A stretch of 64,000 bases of DNA from Penicillium oxalicum. Lineage: Eukaryota > Ascomycota > Eurotiomycetes > Eurotiales > Aspergillaceae. Under the pieces are notes generated by a model that searched no databases, was not told the origin of the DNA, and saw only the letters and a program-made list of their open reading frames with translations. Below, one piece after another: positions 49,257 through 60,985 of the stretch. Position 1 is the first letter of the stretch. Every line of letters starts with the position of its first letter. The stretch is taken from contig NC_064650.1 of NCBI RefSeq assembly GCF_001723175.1, forward strand, positions 2,108,001 through 2,172,000, given 5' to 3'. The position numbers and the translations under genes were made by a program.

Positions 49257-52200
49257 ATGCCCGCCGTTGACGTTTCTTCCGTTCCTGCCGTCTCCGGCAA
49301 GGAGGTCGCTCAGTCGATCGCCGTCCTCGAGGACCTCATCAAGAACCTCAACGTTTCCACCTCTGCCGATGAGGTGAACGCTGCTGCCAGCAACCTGGCT
49401 ACCCTGTTCAGCGGCCCCATCGCCGAGCAGACTCTGCCCCTGAAGGCCGTCGAGACTTTCAAGAAGCAGCTCTCCAACAAGAAGGATGCTCTGGTCCGTG
49501 AGCGTGCCTGCGAGGGTATCCGCGCCATCGCCTCCCACACCACCATTGCCCCCGGTGTCGAGCCTCACTTGGTGTCCCTTCTCGGTCCCGTCCTGAACGC
49601 CGTCGGTGACAAGATGACCCCCGTCAAGGAGGCCGCTCAGTCTGCCGCTGCCGCCATCGTCCAGGCCGTCAACGGTAACGCCGTCAAGGCCGTTGTCACC
49701 CCCCTCATCGACTCCATCCAGAACGCCCAGAAGTGGCCCGAGAAGATGGCTGCCCTCAAGTGCATTGACACCCTCGTCGAGACCGCCCCTGCTCAGCTCT
49801 CCTACCAGGTTCCCCGTCTGATCCCCGTCGTCTCCGAGGCCATGTGGGACACCAAGGCCGACATCAAGAAGGCTGCCTACTCCACCATGGAGAAGGTCTG
49901 CGGTCTCATTGTCAACAAGGATATTGAGCGTTTCATTCCCGAGCTCATCAAGTGTATCTCCAAGCCCGAGAACGTCCCCGAGACTGTTCACTTGCTCGGT
50001 GCCACCACTTTCGTTTCCGATGTCACCTCCCCCACCCTCGCTATCATGGTTCCCCTGCTGGACCGTGGTCTCGTCGAGCGTGAGACTGCCATCAAGCGTA
50101 AGTCCGCTGTCATTGTCGACAACATGTGTAAGCTTGTGGAGGACCCCCAGCTGGTCGCCCCCTTCTTGCCTAAGATGTTGCCCGCTCTGAACAAGAACTA
50201 CGAGACCCTTGCCGACCCCGAGGCCCGTGAGAAGACCAAGCAGGCTTTGGACACTCTCACCCGTGTCGGTGATGTCAAGGACGGCAAGATCCCCGAGGTT
50301 TCCACCGCTGGTGACATCGAGACCGTCGCTGGTATCCTCAAGGACATCCTCAAGGAGAAGAACTTCGAGGACCGCATTGCCTCCTCCGAGGCCGTCATCA
50401 ACTACGTCGGTGCCATCGCTGGTCAGCTCGTCGACGAGAAGGACTCCGACAACACCACCTGGACCCAGAACGCCCTGCCCTACATCGTCGCTATCGTCGG
50501 TGAGGAGGCCGCCAAGCCCATTGCCGAGACTCTCCGTAAGCGTGCTTCCCCCGACGCCGCTGCCGCCGATGAGGTTCCCTCCGACGAGGAGGAGGGTGAG
50601 GACCTGTGCAACTGCACCTTCTCCCTGGCCTACGGTGCCAAGATTCTGCTGAACCAGACCCACCTGCGTCTCAAGCGTGGTCAGCGTTACGGTCTCCTCG
50701 GACCCAACGGTTCCGGCAAGACCACCCTCATGCGTGCCATCAACAACGAGCAGCTTGAGGGTTTCCCCAAGAAGGATGAGGTCAAGACTGTCTACGTTGA
50801 GCACGACCTTGACGCTGCTGACACTGAGTTGACCGTCATTGGCTGGACCATCAAGAAGTTGAACGAGGTCGGCCTCGAGCCCGTCGAGTCCGAGGTCCGT
50901 GAAAAGCTGGTCAACGAGTTCGGTTTCCTCGAGTCTCAGCTGGATGGCTCCATTGGCGCCCTCTCCGGTGGTTGGAAGATGAAGCTCGCTCTGTGCCGTG
51001 CCGTTTTCGAGAACCCCGATATCCTGCTCCTCGACGAGCCCACCAACCACTTGGACGTCAAGAACGTTGAGTGGCTCGAGAACTACCTCAAGTCCTCTCC
51101 TTGCACTTCCATCATGGTCTCCCACGACTCTGGCTTCTTGGACCGTGTCATCCAGCACGTTGTTCACTACGAGCGCTTCAAGCTGAAGCGTTACCGTGGT
51201 ACCCTGTCCGAGTTCGTCAAGCGTGTCCCCTCTGCCCGCTCCTACTACGAGCTCGGTGCCTCCGAGATGGAGTTCAAGTTCCCCGAGCCCGGTTTCCTCG
51301 AGGGTGTCAAGACCAAGTCCAAGGCCATTATCCGTGTCAGCAACATGTCCTTCCAGTACCCCGGTACTCCCCAGCCCCAGATTCGCGACATTACCTTCCA
51401 GGTCTCTCTTGGCTCTCGTATTGCCGTCATTGGTCCCAACGGTGCTGGCAAGTCTACTCTTGTCAACGTCCTGACTGGTGAACTTATCCCCACCTCCGGT
51501 GATGTCTACCAGCACGAGAACATCCGTATCGCCTACATCAAGCAGCACGCTTTCGCTCACATCGATAACCACCTCGACTCTACTCCTTCCGAGTACATCC
51601 AGTGGCGCTTCCAGACTGGTGAGGACCGTGAGACCATGGACCGTGCCAACAAGATCGTCACCGAGGAGGATGAGAAGGCCATGGACAAGATCTACAAGGT
51701 CGAGGGTACCCTCCGTCGTGTTGTCGGCATCCACTCTCGCCGCAAGTTCAAGAACACCTACGAGTACGAGATCTCTTGGGCTCTTGGTGACAACGTCGGC
51801 ATGAAGTCCGAGAAGTGGACCCCCATGATGTCCAACGAGAACACCTGGTTGCCTCGTTCCGAGATCATCATGTCCCACCCCAAGCAGGTCGCCGAGGTTG
51901 ACCAGAAGGAGGCTCTTGCTTCCGGTCAGTTCCGTCCCCTTGTCCGTAAGGAGATTGAGCAGCACTGCGCCAACTTCGGTCTCGATGCCGAGCTGGTCTC
52001 TCACTCCCGCATGCGTGGTCTGTCCGGTGGTCAGCGTGTCAAGGTCGTCCTCGCCGCCTGCTCTTGGCAGCGTCCCCACATCATCGTCCTTGACGAGCCC
52101 ACCAACTACCTCGACCGTGACTCTCTCGGTGCCCTCTCCAAGGCCATCAAGTCCTTCGAGGGTGGTGTTGTCATCATTACTCACTCCCGTGAGTTCACTG

Positions 52201-52529
52201 AGAACCTCACTGAGGAAGTGTGGGCCGTTAACCACGGTGTCATGACTCCCTCCGGTCACAACTGGGTTCAGGGCCAGGGCTCCGGTCCCCGTCTTGACCA
52301 GAAGGGTGATGATGATGAGGACAAGTTCGATGCCATGGGTAACAAGATCGTTGTCGAGAAGAAGAAGAAGCTCACTGGTAAGTCGCTGATCATTTTTCCA
52401 TGTGCTTGGGATCCCGGTTGACTAACATCACTTCTCCCTCTAGGCTCTGAGCTCCGCAAGAAGAAGAAGGAGCGTGCTGCCCGCCGCAAGCGTGGTGAGG
52501 AGGTGTTCTCTGATGAGGATGACTTCTAA
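49257..52529 (+). CDS. TEF3: translation elongation factor 3 (ABC-F ATPase)
   Basis: This is the fungus-specific ribosomal ATPase EF-3, which helps release deacylated tRNA from the E site during elongation. Exon 1 is 49257-52377 and exon 2 52444-52529, giving 1068 residues. HEAT repeats fill about the first 320 residues. ATP site 1 has Walker A GPNGSGKT at 482-489 and signature [10 protein letters not shown] at 569. ATP site 2 has GPNGAGKST at 726-734 and signature [10 protein letters not shown] at 922, with the chromodomain-like insertion between them. The second exon encodes only the Lys/Arg-rich tail with the acidic end SDEDDF. Codon choice is extremely biased toward C-ending codons, as in top-expressed genes. 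A side effect is a spurious 1003-codon open frame on the opposite strand. Confidence 0.97.
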
Positions 52530-53325
52530 ATTGTTTAGACTTTTGCGACGATGCTCTGATTATGGAGTTGATGATTATGAATTTTCTTAGTGTAGTTCTT
52601 TTTTGCTGAGAACAAATACATTTCTACATTGTTCAAGTCAACACGTCCCTTCATCCTCGTAGACCAAAGTGATTAGAACATGAAACCGTGCATCGGAGAA
52701 CGCTAGATGCTAGAATCAGATCGAAGAGTCTCTTGTGTGCTCAGTGTCTTTTGGGACTTGATTGCGTCTTTTGTCTCTTCCCAAAATCAGTATTAGTCAA
52801 AACCGCCTCTAACATGTAAGCAACCACTCCTAGACTGCAGTCCCAGCCCTGAAAGCAAAAGAAATGGCCACCAATAATTGTGACCCGGTTCTGCCATGTT
52901 GTTGCTTCCAGTGCTTTCTAGTTTCCATTTTCGAGCATCAGTGCGACTGTCTGTCCATCTGGGCGGCGCATAAGATCTCCTGAGATGACATGCTACCGGA
53001 ACTTCATTACAGACTTCCGTGTCAGCCTGAAGACTACGGTCGTTACTTGTTTTGCGATTGCGTTTTGTACAAGGGCTAGAAATGTTGAGTGGAAGAGCTT
53101 TCGGGGTGAACTGGGTAACTTTCTTGCTGGTCATTACTTCTTTAGCCAACTCGACTCTTTTCTCGAATGTATCAGTGTCAAATGGATCGAAATCTTACAC
53201 TAGGCCTCGGAACCCTCACTGAGGTAATACTGTCATCTGAAAAGCGGATGCCACGGCACTCTCCCATGCGGGCTATTGAAATCTGAAAAACCTTTGACGA
53301 AGCCCGTAGTATAGAATCGGTTGCT
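52530..53325. other. convergent spacer between EF-3 and Irc3
   Basis: This holds the two 3' regions. A 118-codon minus-strand frame at 52793-53149 has no family resemblance. Confidence 0.45.
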
Positions 53326-55348
53326 TCAATTTGAGCTACTTGAGCCTTCCACGGGCCCAACTTTTACCCGAGTCCTCTCTTGCAGCTCAGCAAATTCATT
53401 CAGTGCTTTTTCTCTGCGTTCGGCTTTTCTTTGCTGGACTCCAATACTCTTGAACCGCTTCTTGCCACCGAATTTGAGCTTGGTGATCATGTCAGCTGCT
53501 TGACCTCGAGTCAGGTCCTCGGGCCGTAGTTTGCCATCTCTAATGCGGGCTTTGTTGAGCATTTGGAGCTGACCCGCCGTAGCTGGATTCTGTCTCCATG
53601 GCTTCCAGGATGCAATATATCGCTCGTCAAACTTGTTACTGGCGTAGGTGTCTGCGGCACGGACCGCAGTTTCGAGGTCCTCCCCGGATGCGACACGCCG
53701 AGGACGAGTGAACTGGGGTGTCTCGGTCATTGGGTTGTTGAACTTCATCACGTGGTAGACATTGTACATATTTTTTTCTTTCTCGAGACTCAGCCAACCG
53801 GATGATTCTGAGAGGAGATATTTTTCGTCGCCGACACGGACCCAAGAGTTGGGGCTGATTGAACGGATGTGCTTTTCTGAGCGCGAGTCATCCAGAAGAT
53901 CATAGATGCTATCGTATTTGGTAAACTGGAGACTGACGTCGTTTTCTTCGGTTTCCGCGGTCGCATCTGCCAGTGGGTCAGGCTGGCCTTGGTCGTCGGC
54001 CTGGCTCTTTTGAAAGTCATTGACGGAAGATTTGTTGAGTACTTCATCGGGATGAAGACCAAATAATGTTGGCGTGGACAAGACACCGGTGGCCAGTGTG
54101 GCAACCATGTCGATGATATGGCAGTCCTTTTTGCCGGGATAAAGACGCAAGCCGCGTCCGATCATTTGAATCAAAAGGTTCTTGGACCGCGTCGGACGCG
54201 CGAGAAGCACACAGTCGATATTGGGAATATCCGTCCCCTCTGTGAACAGGCCACAGTTGAGAAGGACTGGGAATTCCTGGTTCCTGAAAGCTTCTAATTG
54301 CTCAGCTCGCACGTTCTTGTGCGTACTTGCGGTGATATATCGCGCATCGATGCCATGTTCGCGAAAGGTCGCCGTGAGCTGCTTTGCGTGTTCAACATCG
54401 ACACAAAAAACAAGCGTGGATTTCCGATCGTGCGCATTAGCCAGCCAAGCTCGCACCGTGATGTCATTTGTTATGGCGGTGTTGACGGCTTTGGAGAGGG
54501 ATCCCAGAGCGAAATCGCCGAACTTGTCCTTTTTCACATTCGAGAGATTTGCTTCCGACTTGACTGTTGTAAAGACAGCATTTGATAGCCAGTTCTCGCC
54601 GATCATGTCAACATAGTCCTTATGGTAGACGATGTGATCGATTGCAGCACCCAGTTTGAGGCCATCAAATCGCGCAAATGTGGCCGAGACACCGACGAGG
54701 ACTGGCGCATTCGATGATGGCTCATTCAGGCCAAAGTGTCCCAGAGCTTCTCGGTATGAACGTGCAACAATGTGGTGGGCCTCGTCAACAAGAATCAACT
54801 TGAACAGGTTGGGGTCGAATTTTTGGATTCGTCCTCGAGCAAGCGTTTGCACGGAAGCGATAATGATATCCCCATCGCCTGTTGCAACGTTGTTTCCCAT
54901 TTCTATCTCCACCACCTTATCAGGATACGCGAGACGGCAGTGTTTCGCCGCTTGTTCAACCAGTTCGCGCCGATGAACGATGATCATCGTCTTGGTGGCT
55001 TCGACATTGCGTGGTGGGATTCGACCGATTAGTTGAGTGAAGATGACCTGAAGAGTTTGGATTTAACATGTTGCTTCCAAGACATTTCCGGGCCAAACTT
55101 ACTGTTTTGCCAGCCCCAGTAGCTAATGAAATCCCAAGACGCCGATGTCCCTCATCGAGGTATCTCAGGACAGATTGAATGCATTCTTCCTGGTAATCGC
55201 GGAGCACGATGCCGGCCGAGCGAGTCGGTGGTGTTGACGTAGAATTAAGTCTCACCTGCCGCCATGCCGAAAGACCTGAGAATCCCCTTGGAGGCCTTTT
55301 CCAAGATCGTGAGACCGCTAGAAGCCCAAACTTGCGTATAAGCTCCAT
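53326..55348 (-). CDS. IRC3: mitochondrial DEAH helicase Irc3
   Basis: This is a superfamily 2 helicase of the Irc3 type, a double-strand DNA translocase that keeps mitochondrial DNA stable. Exons are 55348-55103 and 55047-53326, in phase, for 655 residues. The basic N-terminus ([18 protein letters not shown]) reads as a mitochondrial import signal. Motif I is LATGAGKT at 75-82, placed exactly at the exon junction. Motif II is VDEAH at about 169-173, motif III VSATFAR, and the second RecA half has [22 protein letters not shown] and [10 protein letters not shown]. The C-terminal extension of about 200 residues is typical. The start is the third codon of the open stretch because the preceding in-frame codon is TTG. 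It is divergent from Rrn5 with 255 bases between starts. Confidence 0.93.
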
Positions 55349-55603
55349 GTCCAACTTCGAAAAACAAGCATGGCAGCTTCATATGCGCAGCCAAACATTG
55401 CAAACATTCCTTATCGGCAATTGCGATAAGGTCGATCGTTGCTGCGGTTGTGGAGCTATCGCGCAGCCAACTCTTTTTTTTTCGCAGCTTGGTGGAAATC
55501 GGACATTCTGCCTCGGCTGAAACTTTTTCAAAATCACAGGCGTAGCTGTGATGTCCTCGTCTCCGGTCTCATCGGATGTACGGGCTGTCTGTAAGCCTGC
55601 ACG

Positions 55604-57532
55604 ATGAGCAGTTCCGAGTCCTCCTTTGCGCCCGACGATAATTCCGACTCCGAATCCGCTTTCAGTATCGATGAGCAGCCAAATCAAGTGCACACTCGTC
55701 GCTCTGTATCACGAGTGGGAACTGTGAATACACCCTCACACGACGAATTCGATAGGAAGACCCAGATATCGCCATATAATAATTTGGAGCCAGACCAAAG
55801 CAATGGACCACAGTCTGTTAGTCGCGAGAATGAATTTGGACCCTTCGATGAACATGTTCAGAACCTCTCGCCCACGACACTGGACGCATATTCCTCGCTT
55901 CTCACAGAGATCGAAAACGATATCAACTTCTCTGCAACCAGGGAAGACGAGGAATTGCACAATGTTCATCAGAACGGTGCGGTGATCTGGACCGCTACAG
56001 AGAAGGAAGTTCTGTATAATGTTCTCGATCGAAAAGGCAAAAATGGCATCAAAGAGATTGCAGCGGCGATCGGCACAAAGTCCGAACTTGAGGTGCTGGA
56101 CCACTTGCGACTTCTTCATCAAGGGCTGCAGGGCCAGCACCGTCTCGGGCGACACGTCAAAACAATTGTCCTAGGAGATGTCCCAGCTGCAGCCGAAATC
56201 AGTGAAGACTGTTGCGCTCAACTAGACGAGTACGCTCATGGTCTTAGATCCAAGGAAGAGCTTGCTGCTGCAATTGCCGGTCGTACGCGTTTTGGCGAGA
56301 ATTGGAATGTCGACAGCGACCGCGCTGAACAGCTGCTGGCAGCTGATGAGAATGTCGCCCTTCGTGGTGAGATACAATTACCAGCCAACCTACTGAACCT
56401 CCCGACATGGACCAAACTTCAGCAGCGATTTTTCATGAATTTCGGGGGTTGCAAAGAGGATGACAACTGGGTGAATCTTGTGACTTCAAAGAGAGAATCA
56501 CCATCGCTCAGTGGAGAGGCACTTATGGACCTGTATGCTTTGACTGTTAGTGTAACACGTCGATTAGTGCAGTCGGTCGAATTCATCGCCATGAGCCGCA
56601 TTCGCAGTCAGAGTCTTCATGGTCGCGAACGAGCCAATGCTGTGCGTCGCAAGGATGTCAAGGCTGCCATGGATATTCTGAACATGCGTCCGAGACCACA
56701 TAATTTTCTTCTCGACGTTGCCCGCAAAAACGAGCTTGTCATCGAGGACAGACGCAAGATCAAGGGCTGGAAGACTCGCAAGCTAGGCTACAATGAGGCT
56801 GAGGACTTCCTTAACGGCGAGACTGATCATTCTCGAGTTTTAACTGGGCCTTTGGCTACAAATGCTGCAGACGAAAGTGAAGACGGCAGCGAAAGCGATA
56901 GCATCGACAACGACAATTCCGCTGGAGAAAGCCATGTTCAACATGCAGCAAGCGGCGCCCAAGAGGTGGCTGACCACTTGTCTTCTGCATCATCGTCATC
57001 ATTCGACCATTCTTCTCCATCATCAGACGACGAGACAGAGTTCCTGGATCTGGAAGAGGAGCATGCTGACACTCTTGACCGCGAACACAGCCGCATAATG
57101 GAGCTCCATCTATGGCACATGCTCGACAAGCCTCCTCCGCCAAAACTGGAAATCCCCATCAGAACCGAGGAAGACGACAAAGATGGGTCTCGTAAGCCTC
57201 CAGCAGAGCGCAAAGCGCCCCAAGAACTAGTCGAGTGGCGTGATCGCGTTCTCTACCGCAGCGAGTGGGAAGAGTATGGTTACGAGGTCGGTGACGTTGA
57301 AGAGGCTTTGGTTGAGAATCGGCGGAAGAAACGCCGCGTCGGGGAATACTTGTCTGCCTCAGTGGTCAATAGTGAAGACGATGGAGATGGGGAGGAAGCT
57401 GAGATTCCGCAGCCGCAACTTGGAGCGGAAGAGCATACGCGTGTCGAGCCCCCAAAATATGGGTCAGCCGGTTGGGAAGCTTTCCTGCAATCATTCTTGA
57501 CGTCGGGTGCAGCTCCACCTACAGTGAATTGA
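55604..57532 (+). CDS. RRN5: Pol I transcription factor Rrn5 homologue (SANT domain)
   Basis: This single-exon gene of 642 residues resembles Rrn5, a subunit of the upstream activating factor that recruits RNA polymerase I to ribosomal DNA. The N-terminal 120 residues are acidic and Ser-rich. A SANT/Myb-like domain spans about 127-178 (VIWTATEKEVLYNVLDRKG, then IKEIAAAIGTKSELEVLDHL). A helical middle follows (TWTKLQQRFFMNFGG; SGEALMDLYALTVSVTRRLV, then RRKDVKAAMDILNMRP), which fits the histone-fold part of Rrn5. The C-terminal third is acidic and low in complexity, ending in EEALVENRRKKRRVG and a short tail. The frame is clean. The shared 255-base promoter with Irc3 suggests joint expression, although this is only inferred. 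The function rests on family likeness. Confidence 0.8.
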   Translation: MSSSESSFAPDDNSDSESAFSIDEQPNQVHTRRSVSRVGTVNTPSHDEFDRKTQISPYNNLEPDQSNGPQSVSRENEFGPFDEHVQNLSPTTLDAYSSLLTEIENDINFSATREDEELHNVHQNGAVIWTATEKEVLYNVLDRKGKNGIKEIAAAIGTKSELEVLDHLRLLHQGLQGQHRLGRHVKTIVLGDVPAAAEISEDCCAQLDEYAHGLRSKEELAAAIAGRTRFGENWNVDSDRAEQLLAADENVALRGEIQLPANLLNLPTWTKLQQRFFMNFGGCKEDDNWVNLVTSKRESPSLSGEALMDLYALTVSVTRRLVQSVEFIAMSRIRSQSLHGRERANAVRRKDVKAAMDILNMRPRPHNFLLDVARKNELVIEDRRKIKGWKTRKLGYNEAEDFLNGETDHSRVLTGPLATNAADESEDGSESDSIDNDNSAGESHVQHAASGAQEVADHLSSASSSSFDHSSPSSDDETEFLDLEEEHADTLDREHSRIMELHLWHMLDKPPPPKLEIPIRTEEDDKDGSRKPPAERKAPQELVEWRDRVLYRSEWEEYGYEVGDVEEALVENRRKKRRVGEYLSASVVNSEDDGDGEEAEIPQPQLGAEEHTRVEPPKYGSAGWEAFLQSFLTSGAAPPTVN

Positions 57533-58037
57533 TTTGCGAGGTCAGATCCAAGACTGATTATGGGAGGACTCGGGCTCCATTACGCCGTGATTCGGTGGAT
57601 ATGAATCTTCAATGTTGAAACAAATTTCAAACCGTTAAAAAGCGTGCATGCGTTTGTCTCCCATATACTCTAGTATTCCAAGTTGGATACTTGAATGAAT
57701 AGACTACGAAGATGCAGTTATACCCAAGAAAAAAAAAGCAGTGTCATTCAAAAGAAGCTAGAAAATGGGAAGCACTGTATCCCCTATTCCTGTCCCCTCG
57801 CGCTCAAAAATTCTCCACAGGGAACAGTTCTGAATCTGACTGAAAACTCCGTAGAGATACCAAGGATACTGCGCCTTTCCCCAAAATAGAAAAAAAAGAA
57901 AAAGGCAAAGATCAAACCAAGAGAGTTCATTAAAACCAGCAGAAGCGGGCAGGTTCCATTCAACACCAGCACTGAGCTCCTCTACCCCTCGCAGCAGAAT
58001 CCATGGGATATCATACATAGTTTGTGGATGTTTTAGC
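57533..58037. other. convergent spacer between Rrn5 and Rsc8-like gene
   Basis: No gene is seen. A-rich runs at 57728-57739 and 57889-57903 probably belong to 3' UTRs. Confidence 0.5.
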
Positions 58038-59987
58038 TCACAAGTCGAGTGATTTGAAGTCCGCTCCGCCCTCTGCACTCAAGGGCTGCACACTTGGCTG
58101 AGCCTCGCCTGCGGGAGTTTGGAAGCCATAAGTGTTGCCAATGCCGGCAGTGGCGGCACCAGCAAGCATGGCATTGGTGTGCTCGTTGGGGCCTTGATCA
58201 CTGACAACCTTCAACGCCTCCTGAGCTTCCATGACCCGCTTCTTGAAGGCCATTCTGTCCAGGAAAAGCTGGCGGCGGGCCTGCTCCAATTCCCGACGCT
58301 CAGCCTCGATGATCTCCTCCATCTCATTGAACTGCTGCAGCTTGATCTCAAACTTTTGCAGAGTGACATTGACGGCGGCACCGACCAGGCGGGTCATTTC
58401 GCGCTCCTCGTGAGATGCGAGAGCGTCGGCACGGGCCGCAGAAGTTGCCAGGCCGACGGTGGCTAACGATTCCTTGGGCTTTTGAACCTGTTGCTCACCG
58501 TCGCGTGTAGTATCCACTTCCATCAAATTTCAGACTTGACAGCTTCCTTGTTCTTGCCCGCACCCTTCTCCAGCTGGCCACGGAGCTCCTTGCGAATCTC
58601 CTCGATGGAGCGTCCGGCAGCAGCAGCAGCAACTGAAGGCTCTCGGCCATTTGAGCAAGGAAAGCAATCAGAAAGGACAGGGTTCTCTGTCTGAGTGATT
58701 GGATCGCGTGCAGTGCCAGACCGCAGTTCTGGATATCTTGGACATACTTGTCCTCAATCTCTAGCGACAAGAATTTCATCACGCATTCTTCGCGTGTCCG
58801 CGTACCAACGTGGTTGGCAATCTGTTCCCAGTTGTCATCGAAGTTTTCGAGACCCCAAGTAGCAGCAGAAGTTCCGAGTCCGACCATGGGGCATCCTTAT
58901 CGGCACTGAGGTATGGGCTTTGTCTTCGAGTTTCACAAAGTCGGAGGCATTATGACTGGAGGGCATACGTCCTTGCAGGAAGCAGTTGGGACACAGATCG
59001 TATTTTGTGTCGGGAATGTTCGCGTTCGCTGATGTTGGGCTGCTTTGGCATAGTGGAAGCGGAGTCGCGTGCAGTCAATACCACAGGGAAAAGCAATGAG
59101 ACTTTTTCTTGGGCTCCAACGGTTCGACTCCGTTCGCTGCTTGGCCATTGGGCTGTTTGTCGTCAGCCGGCGTCACGTCTTTGCCTTTCTCGTCGTAGAT
59201 GTTGCGGCGCAACTCAAGATTGACATCACCCTTGGCGGGGGTCGCCGATGCCGCCCGCTCAGTAGCGGCAAGAGCTTTACCTGCGGTCACCGTGGCTGGG
59301 GTCCAGGCTGGAATGGCTGAAGTCCACGAGGTGTATCGGCAATAACGCGGAAATGGCCAGTGAAGGGAGGGCCGATATTTGAGGGTCGCGATTGGGGGTC
59401 AACCTAGGCAAAGACAGTGAGTAACGGTCAGTAGAGGCGCGCGAGCGGAGCCCCGTGGGTCGATTTAAATGACTAACCTGGTAGTTGATCAATCCCCACT
59501 GTTCCAGGAAAGAGTGAACGCGCATGATCGCGCAGACATCACCCGCAAGGTTTCGGCGACAGGCAGTGACTGTCAGATATTCAATGGGGTTCAGGCGATA
59601 GGTGTTGATCATGAAGTCTCGGTAATCCTTATACGTGGCCGGAGTCTTGCTTCGATTGCGGCCGTTGAAGAACTCAGCCAGGGCTTTCTTCTCGATTGGA
59701 TTGATGGTGTTCATATCAAACCAAGTGGCGTAACTGGGGAGGATGATGGCGTGTGTTTGGGAAACGAGCTGATCGCGAGCCTTGCCCTCCAAGTCCGATT
59801 TGCTGAGTGCCGGGTGGTCTTCCCTGCAGCATCTTCCATGCCTTCTGTCGCCGTCTCGGGAGGCTGTGACTCGCCAGCTGCATCCTCCAACCCGTCGTTG
59901 TCAGGCTTGGCATCGGTCTCGGTGCCTCCCATCTCCTAATCTTCTGGCTCGGCATCCGCATTCTGCGCCTTTGGCGACGCAGGGCAT
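58038..59987 (-). pseudogene. RSC8: Rsc8/Swi3-type chromatin remodeller subunit, many frame breaks
   Basis: This is the SWIRM-SANT core subunit of RSC or SWI/SNF complexes. Domain order is preserved: acidic start ([11 protein letters not shown]), SWIRM ([20 protein letters not shown], then [20 protein letters not shown]), an intron at about 59479-59407, [19 protein letters not shown], a ZZ-like zinc part (HCFS/CGIDCTRLRFHYAK, LCPNCFLQGRMPSSHNASDF), SANT (GLENFDDNWEQIANHVGTRT), AFLAQMAE, and a coiled coil (EMEEIIEAERRELEQARRQL). About a dozen breaks separate these pieces, at about 59983, 59936-59938 (TAG), 59822, 59300, 59087, 59038, 58902, 58855, 58735, 58669, 58642 and 58525. Protein-level conservation is excellent between breaks, so the damage is recent or artificial. 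The usual length is about 690 residues. Confidence 0.85.
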
Positions 59988-60985
59988 CGACGAGAGATTA
60001 TCTAGTCCACCGGTGGCTTGTCTGTTTTTTTCTCGGGGAGACTTGGCGTGATTGCGCCCCTGTTTGCTTGGTGAGTTTCAAAGCGAGGGGAACCGGGCAT
60101 TATTGCACTTGCGAGTGCGATCATACCTGAAGAGACGGCGCCCTCTGTACCGGTCATACTGTGTGTGTTATCGGGTGCTGTGGTTGGATTTATTGAGGAA
60201 CCATCCATAACAGTGTCGCAAAGGTAAAGCTGCTGTCGCGGGCGACAGAAGATCAATCTCCTTGCCCGGTTGTCTCAATGCCCAAGCGCGGCGCAGTCAG
60301 AAGACGCGTATTGAGGAGCAATATCGGAACGCTAGAGACACAGATGAGAATAAGAGGTAACCCGCTTGGATAACGAATTGGGCGACGCGAGGATGATTGG
60401 ACAGGTAATTGAAGCACGGAGGAGGTGGATGTCGCGACACGGAAAACTCGCGGTCGCTGTGCCAAGCCACCAATTGACGCTAGGCCCAAACAAGAAATCC
60501 CTAGCAATACATCTGGATGCCTTGGTGCCTTAATACTTTTCCGCCTTCTGACAACCCAAACTGTCTTAAGGGTATTGACTTGGGTACAAGCTTATTTTAA
60601 CCAGATGTCTTCTCTACATGGAGAATTCGGGTGATGGCACATCCTATTATAAATCTATGAAGATTGATCAGGATCGACTGCCGAGAGTATAACTATTAAG
60701 TGGTACGTGATGCTCTAGTCTGACTACGGAGGGAAGCAAGGGAGAGAGGAAACGCAAGACAGACACAGAGACAAGAGAAAGGGGGAAAACTTGTGGACAA
60801 CAACAGTGATGAAGCCTTCAACTCTCTAGACTATTGCACGACTGCTAAGCTTGAAATAAAGAATGGTGAGTTAAACGTCTGAAGGCTGGGAAACTTTCAT
60901 CATCTTCAAACAGTATTCGTCGACGCAACTTCTCTCCGCTTGTATTTGTCTTCCAACAACGACGAAAACACGGAGATCGCTCAGC
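59988..60985. other. intergenic, nothing recognised
   Basis: Promoter side of the Rsc8-like gene and 3' side of the glutathione transferase. Short frames at 60002-60256 and 60253-60507 (minus) have no family resemblance. Confidence 0.45.

Noticed and set aside
49248..52259. A 1003-codon open frame on the minus strand, antisense to EF-3, Gly/Leu/Val/Asp-rich.
   Set aside because: The EF-3 codons avoid TTA, CTA and TCA so strongly that the reverse frame has no stops. Its composition mirrors the EF-3 codons, and no family or start signal is seen.
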